From positions 1,922,001-1,986,000 of the forward strand of contig NZ_CP102850.1 of NCBI RefSeq assembly GCF_024734075.1: DNA of 64,000 nucleotides, read 5' to 3'. How positions within the stretch are numbered: the stretch's first letter is position 1; the number at the start of each line of letters is the position of its first letter. The translations under genes and the position numbers were made by a program. The stretch comes from Gordonia mangrovi (GTDB taxonomy: Bacteria > Actinomycetota > Actinomycetes > Mycobacteriales > Mycobacteriaceae). Below the pieces are notes generated by a model, which saw only the letters and a list, made by a program, of their open reading frames with translations, did not search any database and was not told the origin of the DNA. Positions 51,532 through 59,389 of this stretch are shown here, one piece after another.

Positions 51532-51592
51532 CCGCTTCTCCGTTCTGGTTCGCGGCCGCGTCGACCGCATTGGCGCTTACCTTGTACACATT

Positions 51593-51608
51593 GCTTATAA
51601 TCATAAGC
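51593..51608. promoter_or_regulatory. Operator-like palindrome GCTTAT-N4-ATAAGC
   Basis: A perfect inverted repeat GCTTATAATCATAAGC, followed by CCTTATA, in the gap between the divergent crotonase gene and the FadR-type regulator. The regulator may bind here and control itself. The core ATAATCAT recurs at 16530. Confidence 0.65.
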
Positions 51609-51637
51609 CTTATATCCCTTCCAGGAAAGGACCGCCG

Positions 51638-52375
51638 GTGACCACGACCTCCCGTGCACCCAAGGCGGCGATGGTCGTCGCCCAACAGATCGTCCGAGAC
51701 ACGCTGCGCGACGGTCTGTCCTCCGGTGAACTCCTCGACCCGGAACGGCTGATGCTGGAGAAGTATCAGATCGGGCGCGGAACCCTGCGAGAAGCGTTGC
51801 GAATACTCGAAGTTCAAGGCGTCATCGCCCTCAAGCCCGGCCCGCGTGGTGGCCCCATCCTGCTCGACCCGGACGCCTCACACCTGGCCTCCACGGTGAT
51901 CTTGCTGATGCAGATGAAGAACGCCCCGTTCTCGGCGATCGCCGAGGCACGTGTGGCCCTCGAGCCGATGATCAGCCGGCTGGCCGCCGACCGGATCACC
52001 GACGCCGCGCTGGCCGATCTACGCGGGACGATCGTCTCGATGCGCGATTCGCTCGACGATCAGCACGTCTTTCTCGAGGCCAACAAGCGCTTCCACGACG
52101 TCATCGCGTGGTCCTGCGGCAATCCACTGTTCGGTTATCTGGTCGATTCACTGCTGGGGATCATGGACGGGACGATCATCGGTATCGACTACCCGACCCC
52201 ACGCCGGGCCGCCATCCTCGAGGCGCATCAGTCCATCGAGGAGGCGCTGGTGACGCGCAATCCGGATCTCTCCGAGGACCGGATGACCCAGCACATCAAC
52301 GAGTACATGCGCTATGCCCACCGCAAGTTCCCCGATGTCATGGAGTCCGTGATCCCCTGGGACCGCGCGCTCTGA
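51638..52375 (+). CDS. GntR/FadR-family transcriptional regulator
   Basis: 245 residues. An N-terminal winged helix (VVAQQIVRDTLRDGLSSGELLDPERLMLEKYQIGRGTLREALRILEVQGVIALKPGPRGGPIL) is followed by an all-helical FCD ligand domain with metal-site-type residues (EARVALEPMISRLAA, EANKRFHDVIAWSCGNPLF and a late H in MTQHINEYMRYAH). FadR-type proteins release DNA on binding an acid or acyl-CoA. It starts with GTG at 51638 after AGGAAAGG. A close paralogue lies at 58241. Both are likely local regulators of this island. Confidence 0.88.
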   Translation: MTTTSRAPKAAMVVAQQIVRDTLRDGLSSGELLDPERLMLEKYQIGRGTLREALRILEVQGVIALKPGPRGGPILLDPDASHLASTVILLMQMKNAPFSAIAEARVALEPMISRLAADRITDAALADLRGTIVSMRDSLDDQHVFLEANKRFHDVIAWSCGNPLFGYLVDSLLGIMDGTIIGIDYPTPRRAAILEAHQSIEEALVTRNPDLSEDRMTQHINEYMRYAHRKFPDVMESVIPWDRAL

Positions 52376-52383
52376 GCCCTGAC

Positions 52384-52457
52384 CTGTTCGTCCTCCAGGG
52401 ACGACTTCGTCCCCCGGCCGCCGTCGGGGGACGACGCGATACCCGGGGGACGAACAG
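52384..52457. repeat. Second copy of the GGGGGACGA...ACCCGGGGGA inverted repeat
   Basis: CTGTTCGTCC (52384) pairs with GGACGAACAG (52448-52457), and an inner GTCCCCC pairs with GGGGGAC. The blocks GGGGGACGA, GCGATACCCGGGGGA and GAAC appear in the same order as at 4991-5019. It lies between the convergent regulator and ferredoxin genes. Confidence 0.65.
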
Positions 52458-52471
52458 CGGAAGCAGACCCG

Positions 52472-52663
52472 TCAGTCGACGGTGATGGCACGCTCGGGGC
52501 ACGATGCCGCACCCGCCTTGGCCTCGCCGGCATGCTCGGGTGCATCTCCGTCAGGCAGCACGTAGGCATGCCCGTCGTCGTCGCGCAGGCCGAACACCTC
52601 GGGCGAGGTCATAAAGCACAGGCCATGACCCTGACATTGGTTCTCATCGACCGATACCTTCAC
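52472..52663 (-). CDS. 3Fe-4S-type ferredoxin for a P450
   Basis: 63 residues from a GTG with an AGGAGG site 6 nt upstream. VKVSVDENQCQGHGLCFMTSPEVFGLRDDDGHAYVL and the late SCPERAITVD give the CxxHGxC...C pattern of the small ferredoxins that serve bacterial P450 enzymes; the second Cys of a 4Fe-4S site is His. An ATG five codons upstream is possible but is inside the ribosome site region. Its most likely partner is the P450 at 55324, and the FprB-type reductase at 11980 could reduce it. It is divergent to an aldehyde dehydrogenase. Confidence 0.85.
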   Translation of the reverse strand: MKVSVDENQCQGHGLCFMTSPEVFGLRDDDGHAYVLPDGDAPEHAGEAKAGAASCPERAITVD

Positions 52664-52702
52664 AATCGACCTCCTCATGTGATCTTGACAACATCCAAAT
52701 CT

Positions 52703-52723
52703 AGTATAACCATTATCAGTACT
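52703..52723. promoter_or_regulatory. Operator-like palindrome in the ferredoxin/ALDH gap
   Basis: AGTA and TACT at the ends enclose TAACCATTATCAG. The 13 bases ATAACCATTATCA are identical to 47861-47873, which lies before the alcohol dehydrogenase and MFS genes. Confidence 0.6.
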
Positions 52724-52781
52724 TCAAGTCCTCAGTCGCGCCTCTCCCCAATTGTGGGCGTGCAGACAGCTAGGAGACCCG

Positions 52782-54239
52782 ATGACCGCAACCGTGCCCA
52801 CCACCCTGAAGAGCTACGACAAGCTGCTCATCGGCGGCCGGTGGACCGACCCGTCCAGCGACAAGGTGATCGAGGTGGTCTCCCCGATCACCGAAGAGTT
52901 GCTGGCCACGGTGCCGGAGGCGCAAACCGAGGACGTCGACAAGGCCGTGGCCGCGGCGCGCAAGGCGTTCGACGAGGGACCGTGGCCACGGATGTCGGCC
53001 GCCGAGCGCGCTCAGTACCTCGTCCGCGTCGGTGAGGAAGTGGCGAAACGATTCGACGGGATGGCCGAGGCCTTCACCGCGGAGATCGGTGCGCCGGCCG
53101 CGGCGTCCACCGCGTTCCACAACAATGCGATCAAGATGTGGGGCGATGCCTCCACCCTGCACGAGCGTTTCGACTTCGAGGAGGAACGCGACTGGGAGGG
53201 CGGCCACGGCACCATCGTGCGCGAGCCGATCGGTGTGGTCGCGACGATCATCCCCTGGAACGGTCCGGTGGCCACCGCGTCGCTCAAGATCGGCCCGGCA
53301 CTGGCCGCCGGCTGCACCGTGGTGCTCAAGCCGGCCCCCGAGGGCCCCGTCAGCACGATGATGCTGGCCGAGGCACTCGAGGCCGCCGGGCTGCCCGAGG
53401 GCGTGGTGAGCCTGCTCCCGGGCGGGCGTGAGGTGGGCGAACACCTCGTCACCCATCCGTCGGTGGACAAAGTCGCCTTCACCGGGTCGACGGCGGCCGG
53501 TCGGCGCATCATGAGCCTGTGCGGCGAGCGCATCGCCCGGGTCACCCTGGAACTCGGGGGCAAGTCGGCCGGCATCATCGCCGACGACATCTCGCTCGAC
53601 GAGGTCTTCCCGGCACTGGCCTTCGCCGGCATCGGACACAGCGGTCAGGTCTGCGCGGCCATCACCCGCATCCTGGTACCGCGCGAGCGTCAGGACGAGG
53701 TGGTCGAGACCATGAAGACCATCTTCGAGTCGCTCAGCATCGGTGATCCCCGCGACGACTCGGTCATCCTGGGACCGCTTGCGGCAGAACGTCAACGCAC
53801 GCGCGTCCTCGACTACATCGAGATCGGCAAGGCCGAGGGTGCGCGCCTGGTGACCGGTGGCGGGCGTCCCGAGGGGCTCGAGAAGGGCTGGTACGTGGAG
53901 CCGACCCTGTTCGCCGACGTCACCCCGGACATGCGCATCGCGCAGGAGGAGATCTTCGGTCCGGTCGTGGTGGTGATCCCGTTCGACTCCATCGATGAGG
54001 CCGTCGAGATCGCCAACGGCACCGACTACGGCCTGTCCGGCGCGGTCTACGCCAAGGACACCGCGCTGGCCGAGTCCGTGGCGCGCCGGGTGCGCACCGG
54101 CCAGATCTCCATCAACAGCTGGGACATGTGCGTGGTGCAGCCGTTCGGCGGCTACAAGCAGTCCGGCCTGGGCCGCGAGGGCAATGTCGAGGGGCTGTCG
54201 GCCTATCTCGAGACCAAGCTGATCCAGAAGGTCGGCTGA
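52782..54239 (+). CDS. Aldehyde dehydrogenase (NAD(P)+)
   Basis: 485 residues. Complete ALDH: IIPWNGPVATASLKIGPALAAGC, FTGSTAAGRRI, the catalytic Glu in LELGGKSAG, the catalytic Cys in GHSGQVCAAITRI, and EEIFGPVVVVIPF with FGGYKQSGLGRE at the end. It differs clearly from the ALDH at 22807. It could follow the NDMA-type alcohol dehydrogenase or the P450 in turning a hydroxylated group into an acid. The ATG at 52782 has TAGGAGA upstream. A strong terminator follows. Confidence 0.9.
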   Translation: MTATVPTTLKSYDKLLIGGRWTDPSSDKVIEVVSPITEELLATVPEAQTEDVDKAVAAARKAFDEGPWPRMSAAERAQYLVRVGEEVAKRFDGMAEAFTAEIGAPAAASTAFHNNAIKMWGDASTLHERFDFEEERDWEGGHGTIVREPIGVVATIIPWNGPVATASLKIGPALAAGCTVVLKPAPEGPVSTMMLAEALEAAGLPEGVVSLLPGGREVGEHLVTHPSVDKVAFTGSTAAGRRIMSLCGERIARVTLELGGKSAGIIADDISLDEVFPALAFAGIGHSGQVCAAITRILVPRERQDEVVETMKTIFESLSIGDPRDDSVILGPLAAERQRTRVLDYIEIGKAEGARLVTGGGRPEGLEKGWYVEPTLFADVTPDMRIAQEEIFGPVVVVIPFDSIDEAVEIANGTDYGLSGAVYAKDTALAESVARRVRTGQISINSWDMCVVQPFGGYKQSGLGREGNVEGLSAYLETKLIQKVG

Positions 54240-54256
54240 CACCAGCCCCGATCGCC

Positions 54257-54297
54257 CGAAAGGCCCGGACACCTCCACGGAGGTTCCGGGCCTTTCG
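54257..54297. terminator. Strong hairpin terminator after the aldehyde dehydrogenase
   Basis: Arms CGAAAGGCCCGG and CCGGGCCTTTCG, extended inward by ACCTCC/GGAGGT, with loop ACGG. It is followed by TTGTGTG. It serves the plus-strand ALDH and perhaps the minus-strand lactonase gene as well. Confidence 0.85.
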
Positions 54298-54335
54298 GTT
54301 GTGTGCCCCAGACAGTTACGTCACAGACAGTTACG

Positions 54336-55235
54336 TCACAGCCGGATCGACAGCAGACTGGCCTCCCGGGTGTCGCGCCGCTTGTGCTCCGACGACGACT
54401 CGGCCGCGCACCCGAACAGCACGTCGGCGTCACGACCGCCCAGCGCACACGCGAAAACTCCTGTCGGGAAAGCCTTCTCGTCGACGATCTGGCCGCCCTC
54501 GGCGACCCGGATGACCCGCTGGTGCAGGGCGTCGGCCACCCAGATGGTCTCGTCGGCGCCGGCGCAGATACCGTCGGGCGCCACCTGTGCGGCCGCCATC
54601 GCATCGCGCACCGAGGTGCGCGGCACCTCGGGTCCGAACGCAGCCCACACCCGTCGATTCGACAACCCACCGGAGCGGTCGACGTCGAATGCGGTCAAGC
54701 GGTTGCCCATGCTCTCCGCGATCACCAGGGTGCGTACCTCGTCGGCCGCGGATCCGAAGATCACCGAACCATTGGGGAACAACAGATCGCCGGCGGCGAC
54801 ATCGGCCGCGCCGTCGGGCGCGACGTGGATCAGCACCGCCGATTCGACATAAGAGCGTGAGCGGAACTCCATGCCGAAGGTCGAGATGAAGGCGTGTCCC
54901 GCGTCGTCGACCACCATGTCGTTGAGCTTGCCGGTGGCCAGCGACGACACGTCGGCGTGCACCGACAACGACGTCGGATCGTCGGCGTCGTCGCGCACGA
55001 GCAGCAGGCCGTCGACCATCGAGACGATCAGCAGCCGCCCATCGGGCAGCCAACCGAGGCCCGACGGCTGATCGTCGAGGGTGGCCTCCACCCGCACGTC
55101 GGTGCCGTCGACGTTGAGCGACAACACCTCCTTGGCGTAGAGGTCCGACACCCAGAGCCGGCCCTGGTGCCAGCGCGGGCATTCCAGGAAGGCCCGGCCG
55201 TCGATGACGGTGGTGACCGCGGATGCAGTGGTCAT
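54336..55235 (-). CDS. SMP-30/gluconolactonase-family lactonase
   Basis: 299 residues. The six-bladed propeller pattern is seen in FLECPRWHQGRLWVSDLYAKEVLSL, QPSGLGWLPDGRLLIVSM, KLNDMVVDDAGHAFISTFG, FPNGSVIFGS and APDGICAGADETIWVADAL. The metal ligands Glu (LECPRW), Asn (KLND) and Asp (PDGICA) are present. It would hydrolyse a lactone, for example one made by a Baeyer-Villiger enzyme. The ATG at 55235 fixes the normal start. It lies 88 bp after the P450 gene on the same strand. Two tandem 15-bp copies of GACAGTTACGTCACA lie at its end (54311-54340). Confidence 0.83.
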   Translation of the reverse strand: MTTASAVTTVIDGRAFLECPRWHQGRLWVSDLYAKEVLSLNVDGTDVRVEATLDDQPSGLGWLPDGRLLIVSMVDGLLLVRDDADDPTSLSVHADVSSLATGKLNDMVVDDAGHAFISTFGMEFRSRSYVESAVLIHVAPDGAADVAAGDLLFPNGSVIFGSAADEVRTLVIAESMGNRLTAFDVDRSGGLSNRRVWAAFGPEVPRTSVRDAMAAAQVAPDGICAGADETIWVADALHQRVIRVAEGGQIVDEKAFPTGVFACALGGRDADVLFGCAAESSSEHKRRDTREASLLSIRL

Positions 55236-55323
55236 GAGAGTTCTCCTCGTCGAGATGTGGTGAACGGCAGCGGCCGCCGACTCCAGATGTCGGCGGCCGC
55301 TGTGTGCTGGTGGAGAGGCCGGA

Positions 55324-56562
55324 TCACTCGCCTCCGCGACGCTCCCCCGGGGTGAAGGTGGCGGGCAGGCTGCGGAATCCGACGTTGACACCCTGGCGCT
55401 CGTAGCGCACCGTGTTGTCCTCGTCGACCACGTAGTCGGGCATGCGCTCGAGGATCTGGGTGATGAGTTCCTTGGCCATCGCGCGACCGATGTGCGATCC
55501 GGCGCAGCGGTGGGCGCCGACGCCGAATGCGGTGTGCCGGTTGGGCCAGCGGTGGATGTCGAGGTCGTCGGGGTCGTCGAACCCGGCCGCTTCGTCGCGG
55601 TTGGCCGACGCCCAGCTCAGCAGCACGCGGTCGCCCTCGCGCATCGGGCAGCCGTGGAACTCGGTGTCGTGGGTGACCGTGCGGGCCAGCGCCTGCGTCG
55701 GCGAGAAGTACCGCAGGAACTCCTCGAGGGCGTGATCGATGAGCGACGGGTCGTCGATCAGCTCCTGACGCACGTCGTGATGCTGGTGCAGCCACATCAG
55801 CGACTGGCCGACGAGCGACGCGGTGGTGCCGACACCGCCGGAGATCAGCAGCTCGACGATGGAGAAGGTCTCCTCCTCGGTGATCGGACGTCCGTCGATC
55901 TCCGAGTGGACCAGGAAGCTGATCGCATCGTCCTTGGGCTCCGCCTTGCGCTCGGCGATGCGCTTCTTGACCATCTCGGTCAGCACCGGCAGTTCCTCGT
56001 TGACCGCGTGCAGGAACTCGGGACTGTCCTGCGGGTAGGCCAGGGTGGCGCGATGGGCCTGGGAATAGCGATCCCAGTCGTCGACGTCGAGGCCGAGCCA
56101 ATCGATCGTCACGATCGAGGGCACGCCGATGATGGAGGCGAAGTCGCACTTCCCGGTCTCGATGACCTCGTCGAGGAACCACGTCACGTAGTGCTGGATC
56201 ATCGGCATCATCTTCTCGACCGCGGCCGGGGCGGTGATCTTGTTGACCACCTTGCGGTAGGGCATGAGCTCCGGCGGGTCCAGTTCGATCGGGATGTGGT
56301 CGTGCATCGGCGTCTTCGGGATCACCACCGACAGACCTTCACCGCCGTGCGGGGTGCGCCGGGAGGTGAACGTGTCGTCGTCGCGGGCCGCCTCGAAAAC
56401 GGGCTCATAGCCGGCAAGGATCCAATAGCCGCCGTTCGCCTCGCTCCACGCCACCTCGTGCTCTTCGCGGAGTTCGCGGTAGGACTCCACCGGGTGCTCG
56501 GAGTGGTACGTCGAGTTGTGGTCGAAACCGACCACCGGACAACGTGGCTTCGTCGAGGTCAT
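55324..56562 (-). CDS. Cytochrome P450
   Basis: 412 residues. The haem-binding loop is FGVGAHRCAG (Cys near 353), the ExxR of the K-helix is LEEFLRYFSP, and HTAFG precedes the haem loop. In the I-helix the usual A/G-G-x-D/E-T-T is GGVGTTAS, so the acidic residue of the proton relay is missing. It would hydroxylate a substrate with electrons from a small ferredoxin such as that at 52472. The start at 56562 is the normal family start. It is divergent to an alpha/beta hydrolase, and both promoters carry ATGATGCGCAT. Confidence 0.9.
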   Translation of the reverse strand: MTSTKPRCPVVGFDHNSTYHSEHPVESYRELREEHEVAWSEANGGYWILAGYEPVFEAARDDDTFTSRRTPHGGEGLSVVIPKTPMHDHIPIELDPPELMPYRKVVNKITAPAAVEKMMPMIQHYVTWFLDEVIETGKCDFASIIGVPSIVTIDWLGLDVDDWDRYSQAHRATLAYPQDSPEFLHAVNEELPVLTEMVKKRIAERKAEPKDDAISFLVHSEIDGRPITEEETFSIVELLISGGVGTTASLVGQSLMWLHQHHDVRQELIDDPSLIDHALEEFLRYFSPTQALARTVTHDTEFHGCPMREGDRVLLSWASANRDEAAGFDDPDDLDIHRWPNRHTAFGVGAHRCAGSHIGRAMAKELITQILERMPDYVVDEDNTVRYERQGVNVGFRSLPATFTPGERRGGE

Positions 56563-56606
56563 CGGGGACTCCTCCTCGTCTCAGGTCAGCGACCGTGATG
56601 CTGACA

Positions 56607-56620
56607 ATGATGCGCATGAA
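56607..56620. promoter_or_regulatory. Imperfect ATGATGCGCAT site near the P450 start
   Basis: ATGATGCGCATGAA, 45 bp before the P450 start. It matches 11 of the 14 bases of the perfect palindrome at 56744 and would be a second, weaker site for the same regulator. Confidence 0.5.
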
Positions 56621-56718
56621 TGGCTTGAGTCACAGGTTAGCCATGTTCGGTCCGTTTGTCCACGGCCACTCGACAGCACCAGTGTGACAGCCAACCTAGA
56701 CTGCCCGGAATGTGACCG

Positions 56719-56757
56719 TTGACATATCTTCTTATCGCTCCATATGATGCGCATCAT
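56719..56757 (+). promoter_or_regulatory. Promoter of the hydrolase gene with operator over the -10 box
   Basis: TTGACA (56719-56724), an 18-nt spacer and TATGAT (56743-56748) form a good sigma-70-type promoter. The perfect 14-bp palindrome ATGATGCGCATCAT (56744-56757) covers the -10 box and the expected start point. Binding there would block transcription. Confidence 0.7.
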
Positions 56758-56817
56758 TATTCGGTACTCCCGAAGGAGTCCCCCCCCCGATTCCCACCAC
56801 AGATAAGGAACAACCTC

Positions 56818-57735
56818 ATGGCACTGGACGAGGCAACATCGGCATTCCTGGCGCAATCTGCCGAAGCGGGCGCCAAACCGCTCTACGAGATGACCCCGGC
56901 CGAGGTCCGCGCGATGAACGACGGCTTCATCGAATTGATCGGACCCGGCCCGGACATGACCGAGGTCGAGGACGTCGACATCCCCACCGCCGACGGACAG
57001 TCCATCGGCGTGCGCGTGCTGACCCCGTCGGACAGTCCGGCCGGTGTGCTCATCTACTTCCACGGCGGCGGCTGGGTGGTGGGCACCCGCGACCAGTTCG
57101 ACACGTTGGCCCGCAAGGTCGCCGCGGGTACAAACTGCATCGTGGTGCTGCCGGAGTACCGGCTGGCACCGGAGAACGTATATCCGGCAGCGGCCGACGA
57201 CGCCTGGGACGTCACCCGGTGGACTGCTCAGCGGTTCCCCGACCGGCCGCTGCTGGTCGGCGGCGACAGCGCCGGCGGCAACCTGGCGGCCATCGTGTCG
57301 CAGCGGTCGGTACGCGAGGGCGGCCCGGACATCGGCCTGCAGGTGCTGATCTACCCTGTCACCGACAGCGACACCGACAACGCCACCTACCGCGATCCGG
57401 CCAATCAGCTGATGCTCGACGCCAAGTCGATGGTCTGGTTCTGGGATCTGTATGCACCCGATGCGGCCTCCCGCGCCAACTGGGACGCCTCCCCGCTGCA
57501 GGGCGATGTGACCGGGGTGGCACCGGCGGTGGTCCTGATCGCCGAACACGACGTGCTGCGCGCCGAGGGCGAGGCCTATGCCCAGAAACTCGCCGATGCC
57601 GGGATCCCCGTGCAGTCCAAGGTCTTCGAGGGACAGATGCACGGGTTCTTTCAGTTCGTGAACATCCTGCCCGGCTCCGACGATGGCATCGATTACGTCA
57701 ACCAGGCCGTGACCGCGCATCTCGCCTCGAACTGA
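56818..57735 (+). CDS. Alpha/beta-hydrolase fold-3 esterase (HSL family)
   Basis: 305 residues. The HSL-family oxyanion motif is YFHGGGWVVG, the nucleophile elbow GGDSAGGNLAA, the acid in IAEHDVLRAEGE and the catalytic His in QMHGFFQF. It would hydrolyse small esters or lactones. The ATG at 56818 has AAGGAA upstream and normal length; the longer frame runs through the promoter and was rejected. It is followed by an EthD-like gene after 25 bp. Confidence 0.88.
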   Translation: MALDEATSAFLAQSAEAGAKPLYEMTPAEVRAMNDGFIELIGPGPDMTEVEDVDIPTADGQSIGVRVLTPSDSPAGVLIYFHGGGWVVGTRDQFDTLARKVAAGTNCIVVLPEYRLAPENVYPAAADDAWDVTRWTAQRFPDRPLLVGGDSAGGNLAAIVSQRSVREGGPDIGLQVLIYPVTDSDTDNATYRDPANQLMLDAKSMVWFWDLYAPDAASRANWDASPLQGDVTGVAPAVVLIAEHDVLRAEGEAYAQKLADAGIPVQSKVFEGQMHGFFQFVNILPGSDDGIDYVNQAVTAHLASN

Positions 57736-57760
57736 TCACCGAGCACCCTGGGAGACAACG

Positions 57761-58066
57761 ATGTTCCGCATCACCGTGAACTACCACCACCCCGAGGATC
57801 CCGAACACTTCCTCCACCACTATCGGACGGTGCACGCACCGCTGACCGCGAGCATGCCCGGCATCACGTCGTTCGAATGGGGTGTCTGCGAGATGCTCGA
57901 CGGCTCAACGCCGGAGAACTTCGTGGTCGGTGTGTTGACGTTCCCGTCGAAGGAGGCGGCGATCGAGGCGCTCGGCTCCCCCGAGGGACAGAAGGGTAGC
58001 GCCGACCTCGCCAATTTCGCCTTCGCAGGGGCCACTATCAACATGCACGAGGTCACCGTCGCCTGA
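57761..58066 (+). CDS. EthD-family protein
   Basis: 101 residues. FRITVNYHHPEDPEHFLHHYRTVHAPLTASMPGITSFEWG is the EthD dimeric ferredoxin-like fold (PDxFxxHYxxxHxPL pattern). EthD was found to be required with a P450 system for ether degradation, though its role is not clear; other members are dehydratases or isomerases. It is in one unit with the esterase and close to the P450. Confidence 0.83.
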   Translation: MFRITVNYHHPEDPEHFLHHYRTVHAPLTASMPGITSFEWGVCEMLDGSTPENFVVGVLTFPSKEAAIEALGSPEGQKGSADLANFAFAGATINMHEVTVA

Positions 58067-58240
58067 GCGGGTATCGGCAACGCGATTCCCATACCGGACA
58101 TTCCCGCAAAGCACACCCCAATTCCTGGCAAACATATGTACCTTATGGATGACAGGAAACGCGGCTGTGGCAATCAGACGCGTACACCGAGGTTGGGGGG
58201 GACCAGTGGAGCGCAGGAGAACCGTCGTGGGTGGACAGAC

Positions 58241-58981
58241 ATGACCGCCGGGGGGAGATCACCCAAGGCCGCCGTCGTCGTGAGCCAGCGCATCATCCAG
58301 GAGGCTCACGACGCCGGCCTCGGTCCGGGAGATCTGCTGCCACCCGAGAAGGTGATGGTGGAGCGTTACCAGATCGGCCGGGGCACGCTGCGCGAGGCGT
58401 TGCGGCTGCTCGAATTCCAGGGCGTCATCGTGATGAAACCCGGACCGCGTGGCGGCCCGGTGCTCCAGACGCCGACGGCCTCATTCCTGTCAGGTGCCTT
58501 CGTGCTGCTGATGCAGTTGCAGAACGCGCCGCTGAAGTCGATCTTCGAGGCGCGCCTGGCGATCGAGCCGGTGATCACCCAGGTGGCGGCGACCAACATC
58601 ACCGACACGAAACTCGACGAGATCGCGGCCAACATCGAGCAGATGCGGTCGTCGCTCAACGGCGACCGCTACGTCTTCCTCGAGGCGAACAAGCAGTTCC
58701 ACGACATCGTCGCCTGGTCGACGGAGAATCCGCTGCTCGGGTATCTCGCCGACTCCCTGCTCGAGGTCACCAACAGCACCATCGTCGGCCTCGACTTCCC
58801 GCTCGCCCGCCGCAAGGCCACGCTGGCCGCGCACGATGCCATTTTCCAGGCGATGCAACGGCATGACGCCCCGGCATCGATGTCCGAGATGACCGAGCAC
58901 ATCGACGAGTACCTGCGCTATGCCGAGAAGAAGTTTCCGGACGTGATGAAGTCCGTGGTCCGCTGGGACCGCACCTTCTGA
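58241..58981 (+). CDS. GntR/FadR-family transcriptional regulator, paralogue
   Basis: 246 residues, clearly a paralogue of the regulator at 51638: both have KAAxVVxQxI, YQIGRGTLREALRxLExQGVIxxKPGPRGGPxL and a shared end (RYAxxKFPDVMxSVxxWDR). The winged helix is followed by the FCD helical domain with EANKQFHDIVAWSTENPLLGYL. It would sense an acid or CoA ester. The ATG at 58241 was chosen because the homologous start of the paralogue is at the same place. No close operator was seen in the 174-bp gap before it. Confidence 0.86.
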   Translation: MTAGGRSPKAAVVVSQRIIQEAHDAGLGPGDLLPPEKVMVERYQIGRGTLREALRLLEFQGVIVMKPGPRGGPVLQTPTASFLSGAFVLLMQLQNAPLKSIFEARLAIEPVITQVAATNITDTKLDEIAANIEQMRSSLNGDRYVFLEANKQFHDIVAWSTENPLLGYLADSLLEVTNSTIVGLDFPLARRKATLAAHDAIFQAMQRHDAPASMSEMTEHIDEYLRYAEKKFPDVMKSVVRWDRTF

Positions 58982-58999
58982 GCCCTGCCCCCTCGCCGA

Positions 59000-59389
59000 T
59001 CAGCGCGGAGACAGCGCCCGCAAGCCGGCGCGACTGGCGCGGGCAGCGAGTTCATCGTCGTAGGTGAGGAAGTCGTCCGCACCTACCCGGATGGCGACCG
59101 CGAGATGGATGGCATCGTGCGACCGGAGCGGGGCGTACGTGCCCGCAGCGATCATGTCACCCCGAGTGAGGTCGATGAGGTCAATCGTTGCGAGGACAGC
59201 CGAAAGCGCCTCGGGACTCACCACGTCCGGGTATCGGCCGGCGGCACAGTGCAGTTCGGCGTGTAGCAGCCACGATGCGATCAGACGCCGAGCCGGGGCC
59301 GACGTCAGGGAACTCAGCAGCGGCTCACTCTCGGGCTCATCGACGATCAACTTCATCGCCGCAGAGGTGTCCACATAGGTGAGACTCAC
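59000..59389 (-). CDS. PIN-domain ribonuclease toxin (VapC-type)
   Basis: 129 residues. The PIN-domain acids are YVDTSAAMKL (first Asp), the Glu of ASWLLHAELH, and HDAIHLAVAIRVGADDFLTYDDELAARA with the later Asp residues. Such proteins cut specific RNAs when their antitoxin is lost. It overlaps the start of the antitoxin's end by 4 bp (ATGA), as usual for type II pairs. It is convergent with the FadR-type regulator (18-bp gap). Confidence 0.88.
   Translation of the reverse strand: MSLTYVDTSAAMKLIVDEPESEPLLSSLTSAPARRLIASWLLHAELHCAAGRYPDVVSPEALSAVLATIDLIDLTRGDMIAAGTYAPLRSHDAIHLAVAIRVGADDFLTYDDELAARASRAGLRALSPR

Noticed and set aside
54311..54340. Two tandem copies of GACAGTTACGTCACA as a regulatory site
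   Set aside because: They sit at the very end of the lactonase gene, after a terminator, and the second copy contains the stop codon. A simple duplication is the better explanation.
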